A stretch of DNA of 64,000 nucleotides from Paramoeba atlantica (taxonomy: Eukaryota; Discosea), in contig CDRNVI010000029.1 of the NCBI GenBank assembly GCA_977017575.1, forward strand, positions 620,001-684,000, given 5' to 3'. Shown in pieces: positions 49,354 to 57,627 of this stretch. Position 1 is the stretch's first letter. Every line of letters begins with the position of its first letter. The notes under the pieces are model-generated. The model saw only the letters and a program-made list of their open reading frames with translations. It did no database searches and was not told where the DNA came from. The position numbers and the translations under genes are program-made.

Positions 49354-49995
49354 ATGCATTCAATTTTGCTGGACACAGCTGACTTGCCATCTCGCTCAGC
49401 GAAGGTGCGAGGAGCTAACTTGCCACAAGAATTCACTCTGTCACAGTTCATAAGCCACATTGAGACTTCCGAAGATTCTTGGGGTTCTCACACTCCTGCA
49501 TGCGAATGGTCTTTTGTTGTATGTAATTCAGAAAAGCAAGTAACCGATCTACGATGGGGCATTTCCTTTTTCAAGGGTCGGCACCCTACCCTAAAGGGCG
49601 AATTCTTGTGGAAATACTTACCCGACACACTGTTAGATTTCGACGCAAGGCGTCACTTATTGAAAGGTCCTGTAGAACTTCCTCTTTTACCTCCTCATTT
49701 GCAAGATTGTCGCCTGAGTTCAAATGCGTTTACCGGAACGTTAGATCTAACACAGCTACCATCCACACTTTGGCGCTTGTATTTGGATAGAAATAAGTTT
49801 GTAGGTAAGATTGACGTGTCACGCCTTCCAACATCGATCCAATATATCAACTTGAGTCACAATAAATTATGTGGGAAAGTGGAGCTTGTAAAACTCCCGA
49901 AGAGTTTATTAGAATTCGACATCTCTTTCAACCTTTTATCAGTGCCTAGTTTTATGTCCGGGGTCATCAAAAGTGGAGGCCAAAACGTTTCATGA
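49354..49995 (+). CDS. Leucine-rich repeat protein (213 aa)
   Basis: Residues ~95-205 form four to five ~22-residue LRRs of the type LPxxLxxLxLxxNxFxGxLDLxQ: for example LPPHLQDCRLSSNAFTGTLD, LPSTLWRLYLDRNKFVGKID, LPTSIQYINLSHNKLCGKVE and LPKSLLEFDISFNLL. The N-terminal ~95 residues hold a TPACEWSFVVCN segment similar in layout to the cap W-x-G-V-x-C motif found before many LRRs. There is no signal peptide or membrane segment, so a cytosolic role is likely. Such short free-standing LRR proteins form large families in many protists; the partner is unknown. The true N-terminus is uncertain because the leader is AT-rich and holds several ATG triplets. Confidence 0.75.
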   Translation: MHSILLDTADLPSRSAKVRGANLPQEFTLSQFISHIETSEDSWGSHTPACEWSFVVCNSEKQVTDLRWGISFFKGRHPTLKGEFLWKYLPDTLLDFDARRHLLKGPVELPLLPPHLQDCRLSSNAFTGTLDLTQLPSTLWRLYLDRNKFVGKIDVSRLPTSIQYINLSHNKLCGKVELVKLPKSLLEFDISFNLLSVPSFMSGVIKSGGQNVS

Positions 49996-50133
49996 TGATT
50001 AAACTACAATCATCGGTAGAAAACGAAGTGGGTAAAGGAAAAGTGTTTATAACTCTAACATACATGTAGTTAGGAAGAAGGATGAAGTTCAAGGGGCTAT
50101 GATTTTTCGTGAAACACTATAAAATTTTCTAAA

Positions 50134-50231
50134 TAGGCTCTTCGTTAAACGCAGTCGTTGTTTTCAACTTAGAAGTCACTCATGCTGCGCGCTTCGCGTT
50201 GAAAACTACCACCGCGTATAACGAAGAGCCT
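50134..50231. repeat. Solo palindromic hairpin repeat (family H), copy 5
   Basis: GGCTCTTCGTTAAACGCAGT at the left and its inverse with GCGTATAACGAAGAGCC at the right, so the arms have diverged at two or three sites. The central CGCGCTTCGCGTTGAAAA loop is intact. The flanking 50240-50530 has no gene. Confidence 0.8.
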
Positions 50232-50535
50232 AAAAAAGAAAAATCGCCAGTAAATCTTGAATAATCTAGTTTTTTGGGTGAAAAACCTCGATTTTTCCCC
50301 AAAAATTGTGAAATTTTACTTTTGGGCCGTTTTTGATGCCTTACCAGTAGGGGCAGGAGGCGACTCTGTCGGAAAAAAGAATGGTAGCTGGGGTCCCAAA
50401 CTCCTAAAACACGTTTTAGGAGTCGATTTTGGAAAAATAACATTTTTGCTTTTTTTGGGTCAAAAAAAGATTTTTTTTGGTCATCCCAAACAATCAAGAT
50501 TTCGAAAATTTCAAAAACCGACGTATGCCCCCCCC
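50232..50535. other. Element-like stretch next to the hairpin, no gene
   Basis: The region contains TTAGGAGTTTGGGACCCCAG-type sequence (on the minus strand) and long T runs, like the interior of the 2791-3678 element in style but not a clear copy. Frames on both strands are probably chance. Confidence 0.4.
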
Positions 50536-50536
50536 C

Positions 50537-50694
50537 ACTCGCACATTGATAATGCATAGTTACTGCACATTGATAATGCATAACGTGCCGCACATTGATA
50601 ATGCATATAGCACATTGATAATGCATATAGCACATTGATAGTGCATACTAAGCGGCACATTGATATTGCATAGTTACTGCACATTGATAATGCA
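50537..50694 (-). repeat. ~20-bp tandem array (TGCATTATCAATGTGC), part 1
   Basis: On the minus strand about seven units of TGCATTATCAATGTGC occur, with TATA, GTTACT or AAGCGG linkers. The array ends (at 50537 on the + strand) with GTGCGAGTGGGG. The Tc1-type element at 50697 inserted directly into it. Confidence 0.9.
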
Positions 50695-50696
50695 TA

Positions 50697-51475
50697 CAGG
50701 GGGGATCACCAATATCGGGACACCCGCCATTTTTGTGCCATGTGTCCGTTTCACCTGATTTTTGTTGCAAAAGGGAGATCTCGACGCGAATATGATCGGA
50801 ACGACATTTTGCGCCTATTTAAACACACTTGCAAAAAATGGTATAAAAAAAATAGAAAAAATCTCCAAAAAAATATGCAAATTTATGTAAAAATTGTGCA
50901 AATCCCGTTAAAATTGTCTATTAAAGGACACATTTCTCTTTTATTAAGTTCCAAATGGGAAAACGACATAGATTAAACTTCCGTCATGTATCCCCCGAGC
51001 ATGCATCCTACGGCACACGGATTGTGAGCGCGCACGAAGTGCATCAAGGCAAGTCTATGAGGGAAACAGCATGTTTGATGAATTGCGGAAAGAGCAGTGT
51101 TCATCGCTATGTTGAGCGATTTGCCAAAACAGGTGATGTGCAACGGAAAAACTACGTACGTAGTCCAACGGTTATCACAGACGAGTTTAAGCAAACGCTT
51201 GTTACTCTTGTAGAGAGTAAACGTAGTAACCCGTACGGGTGTCCGGGATTTAAAAGGGTGTACAAAAGACTTGATCGAAACCTCTACCCCTGCGGTCTCA
51301 TGACTGTGAAACGAGCCTTGAAAAAGATGGGGTACGTCATGAAGACGATGATTCGAAAGCCTGTACTAACTCCTTTACATAAGGAAGTCGAGATCTCTCT
51401 TTTGCAACAAAAATCAGGTGAAACGGACACATGGCACAAAAATGGCGGGTGTCCCGATATTGGTGATCCCCCCTG
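50697..51475 (+). mobile_element. Tc1/mariner deletion derivative with HTH-only transposase
   Basis: The ends are CAGGGGGGATCACC / GGTGATCCCCCCTG with TA on both sides. The TIRs are about 87 bp and differ at one position, and carry GATTTTTGTTGCAAAAG and GAGATCTC. The coding part (50955-51365) reads MGKRHRLNFRHVSPEHASYG, the helix-turn-helix MNCGKSSVHRYVERF and a second DNA-binding segment, then runs into the right TIR without the DDE domain. It is a non-autonomous element, and its near-identical TIRs suggest recent activity. It lies inside the 20-bp array. Confidence 0.92.
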
Positions 51476-51557
51476 TATAGCACATTGATAATGCATATAG
51501 CACATTGATAATGCATACAGCACATTGCTAATGCATACAGCACATTGATGATGCATT
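51476..51557 (-). repeat. ~20-bp tandem array (TGCATTATCAATGTGC), part 2
   Basis: Continuation of the array at 50537-50694 on the other side of the Tc1 insertion: four units (minus strand), with TGTA or TATA linkers. Confidence 0.9.
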
Positions 51558-51604
51558 ATTTGGAAATTGAAGGTGTTTTCAAGAAATAGTGAACACTCGT
51601 CTCT

Positions 51605-51775
51605 GCTCCCGGTGAGGCCCCGGAGTTGCGAGAGGCCTCCATACCCCACAACTACCACCTTCCCCCCCTATTTAGCGGGGGACGCGCGAGCGACCCCTGA
51701 TAAATGGGGGGAAGGTGGTAGTTGTTTTGGGGAATATGAGAACGCACGGAGGGGCCGGCCGGGCCAATGAACCCA
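51605..51775 (-). repeat. GC-rich short repeat (family G), copy 3 (inverted)
   Basis: GCTCCCGGTGAGGCCCCGGA to CACGGAGGGGCCGGCCGGGCC, the inverse of 15723-15894, with an internal GGGGGACGCGCGAGCGACCCC core. No coding sequence is seen here. From 51776 to 51965 the sequence is unique and without a gene. Confidence 0.75.
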
Positions 51776-51965
51776 GACACCATACCCAACCCCTAGCAAA
51801 GCCTAGGCCTTGTTTACCCGTTTGCAAGACAAGAATGTGTGTCGTTCGAAGCAATTTGCGAAGTCGAAAGGCTGTGTGATATTAGTGTAACGCGCATAAG
51901 TACATGCCCGTGTATATAAAGGACGCACATTTATGGATAAGAATCGGATGTCTTTGTCACTCTTA

Positions 51966-52211
51966 TTATCGACGTATATGCATTATCGAGATATATGCAT
52001 TATCGACGTATATGCATTATCAATGTGCCGCTTAATATGCATTATCAATGTGCCGCTTAGTATGCATTATCAATGTGCCGCTTAGTATGCATTATCAATG
52101 TGCTATATGCATTATCAATGTGCTATATGCCATATCAATGTGCTATATGCCATATCGATGTGCTATGTGCATTATCAATGTGCCGCTTAGTATGCATTAT
52201 CAATGTGCGGG
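51966..52211 (+). repeat. ~20-bp tandem array (TGCATTATCAATGTGC), long
   Basis: About ten units: the first three carry CGACGTATA or CGAGATATA in place of AATGTGC, the rest read ATGCATTATCAATGTGCCGC or ATGCATTATCAATGTGCTAT, with two CATATC variants. The array ends with GTGCGGGCGCC and abuts a fragment of the 890-bp element. Confidence 0.92.
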
Positions 52212-52213
52212 CG

Positions 52214-52413
52214 CCTCCCCCTGGACCCCCCCCATGGATCCCCCCCATGGACACCCCATTTTTTACAATTTTTTTTTCAATTTTGGACCACCGGGGCCCC
52301 CCTTTATATTTTTTTCTTCTATTATATTACTGTGTTCCTCTTTACATTTTCACTGTTTTTGTTCACTTTTTTTTCAATAATCGAGGGTAGAGCGGTAGTT
52401 TTACAACCACCGC
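52214..52413 (-). repeat. Fragment of the ~890-bp TIR/hairpin element
   Basis: The GGACCCCCC module block, the TTTTCTTCTATTATATTACTG block and the right end ACAACCACCGC match the left third of the 2791-3678 element, inverted. A second shorter piece lies at 52512-52592. Confidence 0.75.
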
Positions 52414-52488
52414 AATGCATATTAGCACACTGATAATGCTTATAGGCACACTGATAATGAATAAAACTCGCACACTGATAATGCATAG
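52414..52488 (-). repeat. ~20-bp tandem array (TGCATTATCAGTGTGC), short
   Basis: Three to four inverted units; on the minus strand one reads GTGTGCGAGTTTTATTCATTATCAG, keeping the GTGCGAGTTTT box of the 11261-11335 array. Confidence 0.8.
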
Positions 52489-52600
52489 TAATATGCAACC
52501 ACCGCTAGTAGTATACAACCACCGCAATTACTGTGTACCTCTTTATATTTTCACTGTCTTTGTTCACTTTTTTTGCAATAATCGAGGGTAGACTAAACTA

Positions 52601-53367
52601 CAGGGGGGATCAGCTTGATCTGGGGGGGGTCTAAAATTTTTAATACTTGGCCAATTTTGGAAAATGATAGCGCATTCGAGAGCTCTCACATAACCCTCTG
52701 GTGGATATCGTTTCCCGTGAAATTAGCAGTATCGTAAAATGGTAAGAGGACCAAAAACGTCAATTGCAAGTTTTTTAAGAAATTTCACCTTTTTGGGATA
52801 AAATTGAGCAGACGAACCTAGTACCCACAGTGTCCCCCTCCTTTTCTATTTCTGTTTGGCACACTATTCTGTTTGGCACACTTTTTAATGTGCGTTCAAC
52901 GAAACGAACTTCACTAAGCAGCTCATTGTACGAAGCTGTGGTGGATTCTTTCAATAAATCACAGTTCAGTGGATTTTTTCTGCACTTTATGACATCCATC
53001 ATTAACCATAAATTTTCGATAGGAGTCATGTCTGGAGTTTTGGGTGGCCAATCCAGCATTCTGACCCCGTTATTCTTGAAAATGTGCCCTTCGAAAATGC
53101 ACCCTTCGTTGTGGCATGAGTGATCAATAAATGGGGAAAAAACAGGAAAAATCCAAAAGCGAAAATAGAAAATGCAATATTTGCAACACAAAAAAATATT
53201 TTTTTTGACAAAATGCGTTTTGAGTAAGAATGCGGGAAACGATATACACAATATGGTGTATATACCACCAGAGGGCTATGTGAGAGCTCTCGAATGCGCT
53301 ATTATTTTCTAAAATTGGCCAAGTTATATGAATTTTAGACCCCCCCAGATATAGCTGATCCCCCCTG
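52601..53367 (-). mobile_element. Tc1/mariner deletion derivative with DDE-only transposase
   Basis: The ends are CAGGGGGGATCAGC / GCTGATCCCCCCTG with TA on both sides; TIRs are about 100 bp with CGCATTCGAGAGCTCTCACAT. On the minus strand, 53251-52775 encodes the catalytic end: an Asn-containing DHSCHNEG and LDWPPKTPDMTPIENLWLMM with Pro-Asp-Met in place of Pro-Asp-Leu. The HTH part is deleted. The 25066-25819 element shares its TIR features. From 53368 to 53507 only spacer precedes the next gene. Confidence 0.88.
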
Positions 53368-53507
53368 TATATTTATAACGTCTTTGGGACCCTTGGTAAG
53401 TAACGCGTGATTTTAGCGCGTTGTAAGTAAATTTTAGCGCATTTTACTATAGTCTTCTGTTCCAACAGTTTCTTTTTAAAACCCTCGCCGCTGACTTACT
53501 CTACCCC

Positions 53508-54122
53508 ATGCCTGCTGCGAGGATCCAGCCCCAAAACCTGCTCACGCGCTATGCCAATCTCTTCCGTCACTATCCCATTCGTATGAATATGGTCAACGGG
53601 GGAATCATCATGGGCGTCGGGGATGCTACCGTACAATATATCGAGCGTAACCGCGACCTCACAAACTCATCCAACAGCGGACACAGTTTTCGTCGTAGTG
53701 CTGTGATGGTCTCGTATAACATGTTTCTGTCCTGTCCCTACTGGCTGGGCTTCTTTCGCATGCTCGACGGTCGTTGGCCCGTGGACACGTTTCGCGCAAG
53801 TCTTAAAAAGTCACTCATGTGCTGGGCGTTCGGTGGCACGACCTCCAGTCTGCTGTTTGTCACCTATAGCACCTCTCTGGAGTATTACTGCATGCCGCAG
53901 AGGTCGTTGGGAGGGAAAGTGCAGGAGCCTTTCTCGCTCTATGAGACGCTGCAGAAAGATTTTCGAGCCAAACTACCCGCCTTGGTGACAGGTGCGGGGT
54001 TGTTTTGGATTCCCAACAACACGCTGTTGTTTTATTGTATGCCCCGACACCTTAGACTGCTCTTCGGTAACACCGTAAGTGTGTTTTGGAGTAGCTTTAT
54101 GAGTTGGATACAGCATAAATAG
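53508..54122 (+). CDS. Mpv17/PMP22/Sym1-family membrane protein
   Basis: 204 residues with the family layout: a short N-terminal segment (LLTRYANLFRHYPIRMNMVN), then GGIIMGVGDATVQYIE (gly-rich first helix and D-x-x-x-Q), FLSCPYWLGFFRMLD with the conserved P-x-x-x-x-x-F, a central helix (AFGGTTSSLLFVTYSTSLEY), then FRAKLPALVTGAGLFWIPNN and a final TVSVFWSSFMSWIQHK helix. These proteins are four-helix membrane proteins of the inner mitochondrial membrane or peroxisome. The GFFRMLDGRWPVDTF segment resembles the region containing the W-x-x-x-L motif in homologues. The start MPAARIQPQ follows a C/T-rich leader. The substrate is unknown. Confidence 0.75.
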   Translation: MPAARIQPQNLLTRYANLFRHYPIRMNMVNGGIIMGVGDATVQYIERNRDLTNSSNSGHSFRRSAVMVSYNMFLSCPYWLGFFRMLDGRWPVDTFRASLKKSLMCWAFGGTTSSLLFVTYSTSLEYYCMPQRSLGGKVQEPFSLYETLQKDFRAKLPALVTGAGLFWIPNNTLLFYCMPRHLRLLFGNTVSVFWSSFMSWIQHK

Positions 54123-54430
54123 AGCTAGACACAAAGCGTAAGTAAGACACACAGTATAAGTAGAGCTAGACACCTACCCTTTTTTCTAAATTTTTTTTCT
54201 TTTTCTTTTGAAAGTAATTGTCCATAAACATTCTTACGTCTTTGTGCTTGTACTTTTGACTGAAAGTTCAAAAAGAAAATTTCAAGCAATGTTACTACAA
54301 GTTGCTTTAAACCCCCATATGGACACATGTAGGGATACATTGGCCACTATGGTGGATAAAATCTTACCTCTTTTCTTCGATTATAGCTTTGTTCTCTAGC
54401 CTCTCTCTGCCTCTCTCTCACTCCCCTCCC
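54123..54430. other. Spacer and leader of the NAP/SET-like gene
   Basis: It contains a duplicated AGAGCTAGACAC motif at 54121-54175 and AT-rich sequence, then CTCTCTCTGCCTCTCTCTCAC before the ATG. No gene is seen. Confidence 0.45.
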
Positions 54431-54997
54431 ATGGAGGTCAACGAGGCCATATGGAAAGCTCAGGAAGATGTCCATCGACTCCAGGACGAGCATGAACAAG
54501 AGTTGATGCAGCTGGAACAAAAAATGTGGAATGAGATCCAACCCGCTTTGGACCAGCGCGACACCCTGGTGGGAAAAGAGTTCACCTCCCCTGGGGAGTT
54601 CTGGTGGCGTGTGATGACACATCCCAGCTCGCCGATGTTTGAACACGTCGACAACGCAGACGAGCGTTTCTTTCGAGCGCTCACCGATGTGAAACTCACC
54701 GCCCATGGCAATTTTATGAAACTTACCTTTCGGCTCTCTGCGAATCCCTTTGTACAGGATGGGGAGCTCTGGCGTGTGGGGCGATTTACCGACCCGGAAG
54801 TGGTCCCGGATAAACTCTTCAGCGGGGTAAACTGGAAGGATGGCACCGAGAAGATGCGTGAGAGCAGCTTTTTAAACTTTTTTTGTGAAAAAGCAGATGA
54901 GGATCAGGTCGGGGAGGTCTTTGAAGCGCTGTGCAATGATGTGTATCGCAGTCCGTTGAAGTATTTGAGTTCAGGGGCGGTTCCGATTGCGCTTTGA
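54431..54997 (+). CDS. NAP/SET-family histone chaperone-like protein
   Basis: 188 residues starting MEVNEAIWKAQEDV. Residues 1-45 form a long dimerisation helix (EDVHRLQDEHEQELMQLEQK) as in NAP1 and SET. The earmuff-like domain follows: PALDQRDTLV, PGEFWWRVMTHPSS (the family's IPGFWxTVxxNHP), FRALTDVKLTAHGNFMKLTF, ANPFVQDGELWRV, SGVNWKDGT, and ESSFLNFFC (the family's SFFxFF). There is no acidic C-terminal tail, unlike most NAP1/SET proteins. Such proteins carry H2A-H2B or H3-H4 for nucleosome assembly. The frame opens 14 codons earlier, but MEVNE follows a TCCCCTCCC tract exactly as in eEF2 and uL2. Confidence 0.72.
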   Translation: MEVNEAIWKAQEDVHRLQDEHEQELMQLEQKMWNEIQPALDQRDTLVGKEFTSPGEFWWRVMTHPSSPMFEHVDNADERFFRALTDVKLTAHGNFMKLTFRLSANPFVQDGELWRVGRFTDPEVVPDKLFSGVNWKDGTEKMRESSFLNFFCEKADEDQVGEVFEALCNDVYRSPLKYLSSGAVPIAL

Positions 54998-55447
54998 TGG
55001 TTGAGGTTGCGGTTTTGCACCGTTAGGTTTTACTTCGAAAAATACGGTTAATAAGTTGGGTGCCAACGTAGCTTGGGACCCCCACATACTATGATCTCCA
55101 TCACAGTGAGGTAAAGATTTTGTTTTCTTCTAAAAAACATTCAACATTTCAGGGAAACTCATCGTTCTTTCTGAACATCGTTCACAACGTTATTCATTGT
55201 CTGGACGTAAAACTTAAAAAAATGTCGTTGACTTGTCATTCTCATAAAAAAAGATACCTTAAGTCCTCCGACTGCGCATGTAGCTATACGCGTACATGTA
55301 CTACTTCGTTGTTTAAGACATCACCAAACAAAATGTTGTACAGAGAAGGTTAACCATTTTTAATTAATTTATTTTTTTTATTCGTACGGAAATAAAGTGG
55401 AAATAGAGTGCACATTTTTAGATTGTATGATCAGATAGTAATACATA
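54998..55447. other. Spacer, nothing recognised
   Basis: AT-rich; an isolated 77-codon frame at 55120-55353 has no domain and the base composition of spacer. Confidence 0.45.
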
Positions 55448-57388
55448 ATGTCCAATGAGCAAGATGGTTTTGCTACCGAGGTGCAAAGCAAAATTCGGGC
55501 TTACGATGCGTTGTATTTTAAAGACGATGCCGACTTTTGGCGAGAAATGATTGGTGTGTCATCAAAAGGTATTTTTGCAAAATCGGCTGTTTTGGCAAAT
55601 GAGTTGGCCGCCTGTAAAGCGCTTGAGAAAATATCATTGTCGAAGGGCTCAGGAGAGTATCTTACGAAGTCTTCAAACAACCCTTATGTTTGCGTTCAAG
55701 CAGAGTTGAAGCATATCATTCAAATCTATCAAAGCACATTGAATATGATTCACACAGGGAACGCTGCGGCGCAGATATCGCTCTTCCTGAACTCTGTTTC
55801 AGAAAAAGAATGTGTAAAAGAGATTTTTAGTACTCTTTTTCCCGACGAGTTTCGTTCTTTCGAGTGGTACCAATGTGTGCTCCTTGCAGGGACAGTTTAC
55901 TGTCATCTGCAAGAGTGGGATGTAGTAGCAAGATTGCTTGATCTAGCGCAATCTGATTTGGAATACGAGAATCAACCAACTCGTGTTAGCGAATACAGCA
56001 CTGAAATGCGAGGTCGATTCCAATTCCTCCAAGGGAGGATATATGAACGCACCCTTCAATTGGAAAAGGCAACTGATGAGTACTTTTTTTGTCTGTTGCT
56101 TGATCCTTTTTGCTTTTCCGCGTACCAAAGGATGCGCAAAGGAACTTTGTTGAGCGTGAAAGATCTATCGACAAGGTTATCTGTGCTCCCGCACAACCTG
56201 CTTCAAACTCTTTACAAGTCTCTACTGTATCACGAAGATGAGTTCCAGGTACGTAGTCACCCAGCAATAAAACATGTTTCTGAAATTCTATATCCTTCCA
56301 GAGGCACTTCCTTGTTCTCACGTACTAAAGCTCTTAGTCAATTTCATTTAGCTAACTTTTTCCTTCGGCGGTCACGAGTCTGTGATGCTTACGATATTCT
56401 TCGTAAGTTATCACTTTCAGAGGAAACGTCAATCTTTTGGCCAGAGTACGTTCTAACCTTTGCTTCATTGCTTTGTAATATGCGCAGACAAAGCGAGGTG
56501 CAGTCATTGCTCGATCTCTCGTTTCAACGAAACAATGTATGTTATCCGTATATAAAAGGTTGTCTCTGTTATTTGCGAAACGAACATGAAAGGGCAAAAA
56601 GATATTTCTCTGAAATGCTGGACGAAAATCCACGTAATCTGGCCACTCATATTGCCGCAGCTCATTGTGTGCAATCACTGGACGGTGCGGATCTGTCCGG
56701 AAAGTCCTATCGCGCGATCATACAAATGTTCCCCTGCTCACCTTGGGGATATTTCTACACTGGCATGTGTTACAATGAGGTCCAGTCGTGGTCGCTAGCT
56801 CGTGTGTATCTTCGTCAAGCTCTGGAATACGATCCGAACAATCCTGAATTTTTAAATGAGCTCGGGGTCTGCGAATTTCAATTAGGAAATATCTCTCAGT
56901 CGTGTCAGTACTTATCCATCGCTGCAGGTTTATTTCCGTATAGATATGATGCAATTCGCGAGTCTCATTGTGCTCATCGCACAATAGAGAGCGAGGAAGT
57001 TGTCGCATCCTTTTTAACCTCTGAGTGCCCCCCCCCTGAGGTAAAGCAAGCCTGGGAACCGATTTGGTACAACTATGCGACTGTTTTACGTCGTCAAAAG
57101 AGGTATGATGAGGCGATACAGTATTTCCAATATTGTCTTGGCGTCCCTTACCCTCAAGCGTTCGCCGGGATTGCTTTTGCCTATCACATTTCAGGAAATT
57201 TGGTTCCCGCACTGGAATACTATCGGAAGGCAATGGGGCGAGAGGAGAACCTTGATTTCGTGCTGAACATGATGCATATTGCGATCGTACAGGTGAATGA
57301 GCAAGAAGAAAGGGCAGTAGTGGAATCACCGGATCATCTGAGAGAAGCTCAAGATAAAGCTGCGGTTGAAGTTGGGCGTTTTAAGTAA
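55448..57388 (+). CDS. CDC16: APC/C TPR subunit, CDC16/APC6-like
   Basis: 646 residues built of tetratricopeptide repeats from ~95 to ~625. The C-terminal half carries the order expected of APC6/CDC16: YIKGCLCYLRNEHERAKRYF, SPWGYFYTGMCYNEVQSWSL, PNNPEFLNELGVCEFQLGNI, AWEPIWYNYATVLRRQKRYD and GIAFAYHISGNLVPALEYYR ending KAMGREENLDFVLNMMHIA, the analogue of the FHxALGLxxDD segment. APC6 is one of the homodimeric TPR lobes of the anaphase-promoting ubiquitin ligase. CDC27 and CDC23 are similar TPR proteins; the C-terminal HxxxGN and ALGxxxD-like end favour CDC16. The start MSNEQDGF is the first Met, preceded by AT-rich spacer. No intron. Confidence 0.8.
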   Translation: MSNEQDGFATEVQSKIRAYDALYFKDDADFWREMIGVSSKGIFAKSAVLANELAACKALEKISLSKGSGEYLTKSSNNPYVCVQAELKHIIQIYQSTLNMIHTGNAAAQISLFLNSVSEKECVKEIFSTLFPDEFRSFEWYQCVLLAGTVYCHLQEWDVVARLLDLAQSDLEYENQPTRVSEYSTEMRGRFQFLQGRIYERTLQLEKATDEYFFCLLLDPFCFSAYQRMRKGTLLSVKDLSTRLSVLPHNLLQTLYKSLLYHEDEFQVRSHPAIKHVSEILYPSRGTSLFSRTKALSQFHLANFFLRRSRVCDAYDILRKLSLSEETSIFWPEYVLTFASLLCNMRRQSEVQSLLDLSFQRNNVCYPYIKGCLCYLRNEHERAKRYFSEMLDENPRNLATHIAAAHCVQSLDGADLSGKSYRAIIQMFPCSPWGYFYTGMCYNEVQSWSLARVYLRQALEYDPNNPEFLNELGVCEFQLGNISQSCQYLSIAAGLFPYRYDAIRESHCAHRTIESEEVVASFLTSECPPPEVKQAWEPIWYNYATVLRRQKRYDEAIQYFQYCLGVPYPQAFAGIAFAYHISGNLVPALEYYRKAMGREENLDFVLNMMHIAIVQVNEQEERAVVESPDHLREAQDKAAVEVGRFK

Positions 57389-57627
57389 CGCTTTTCGCTT
57401 TCTTTTTACCGCCATGGTAACATCAGAATCTCCTCATAAGAGAATTTATGAGCAAGTTCGTTGTGATACCCATTAAAATTTCCCCCTTGATTCGACCTTA
57501 CAAACGTAAATCGGTATAATATTTTTTGGCTGTAAAGAATATTTTGAAAGTTGTATGCAATGGCAAGATTTGAAAACCTTTACGCAGTGTCGTAATACGT
57601 AAACTACACAAATATTTATTTACTAGA
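57389..57627. other. Spacer
   Basis: Unique AT-rich sequence, nothing recognised. Confidence 0.4.
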
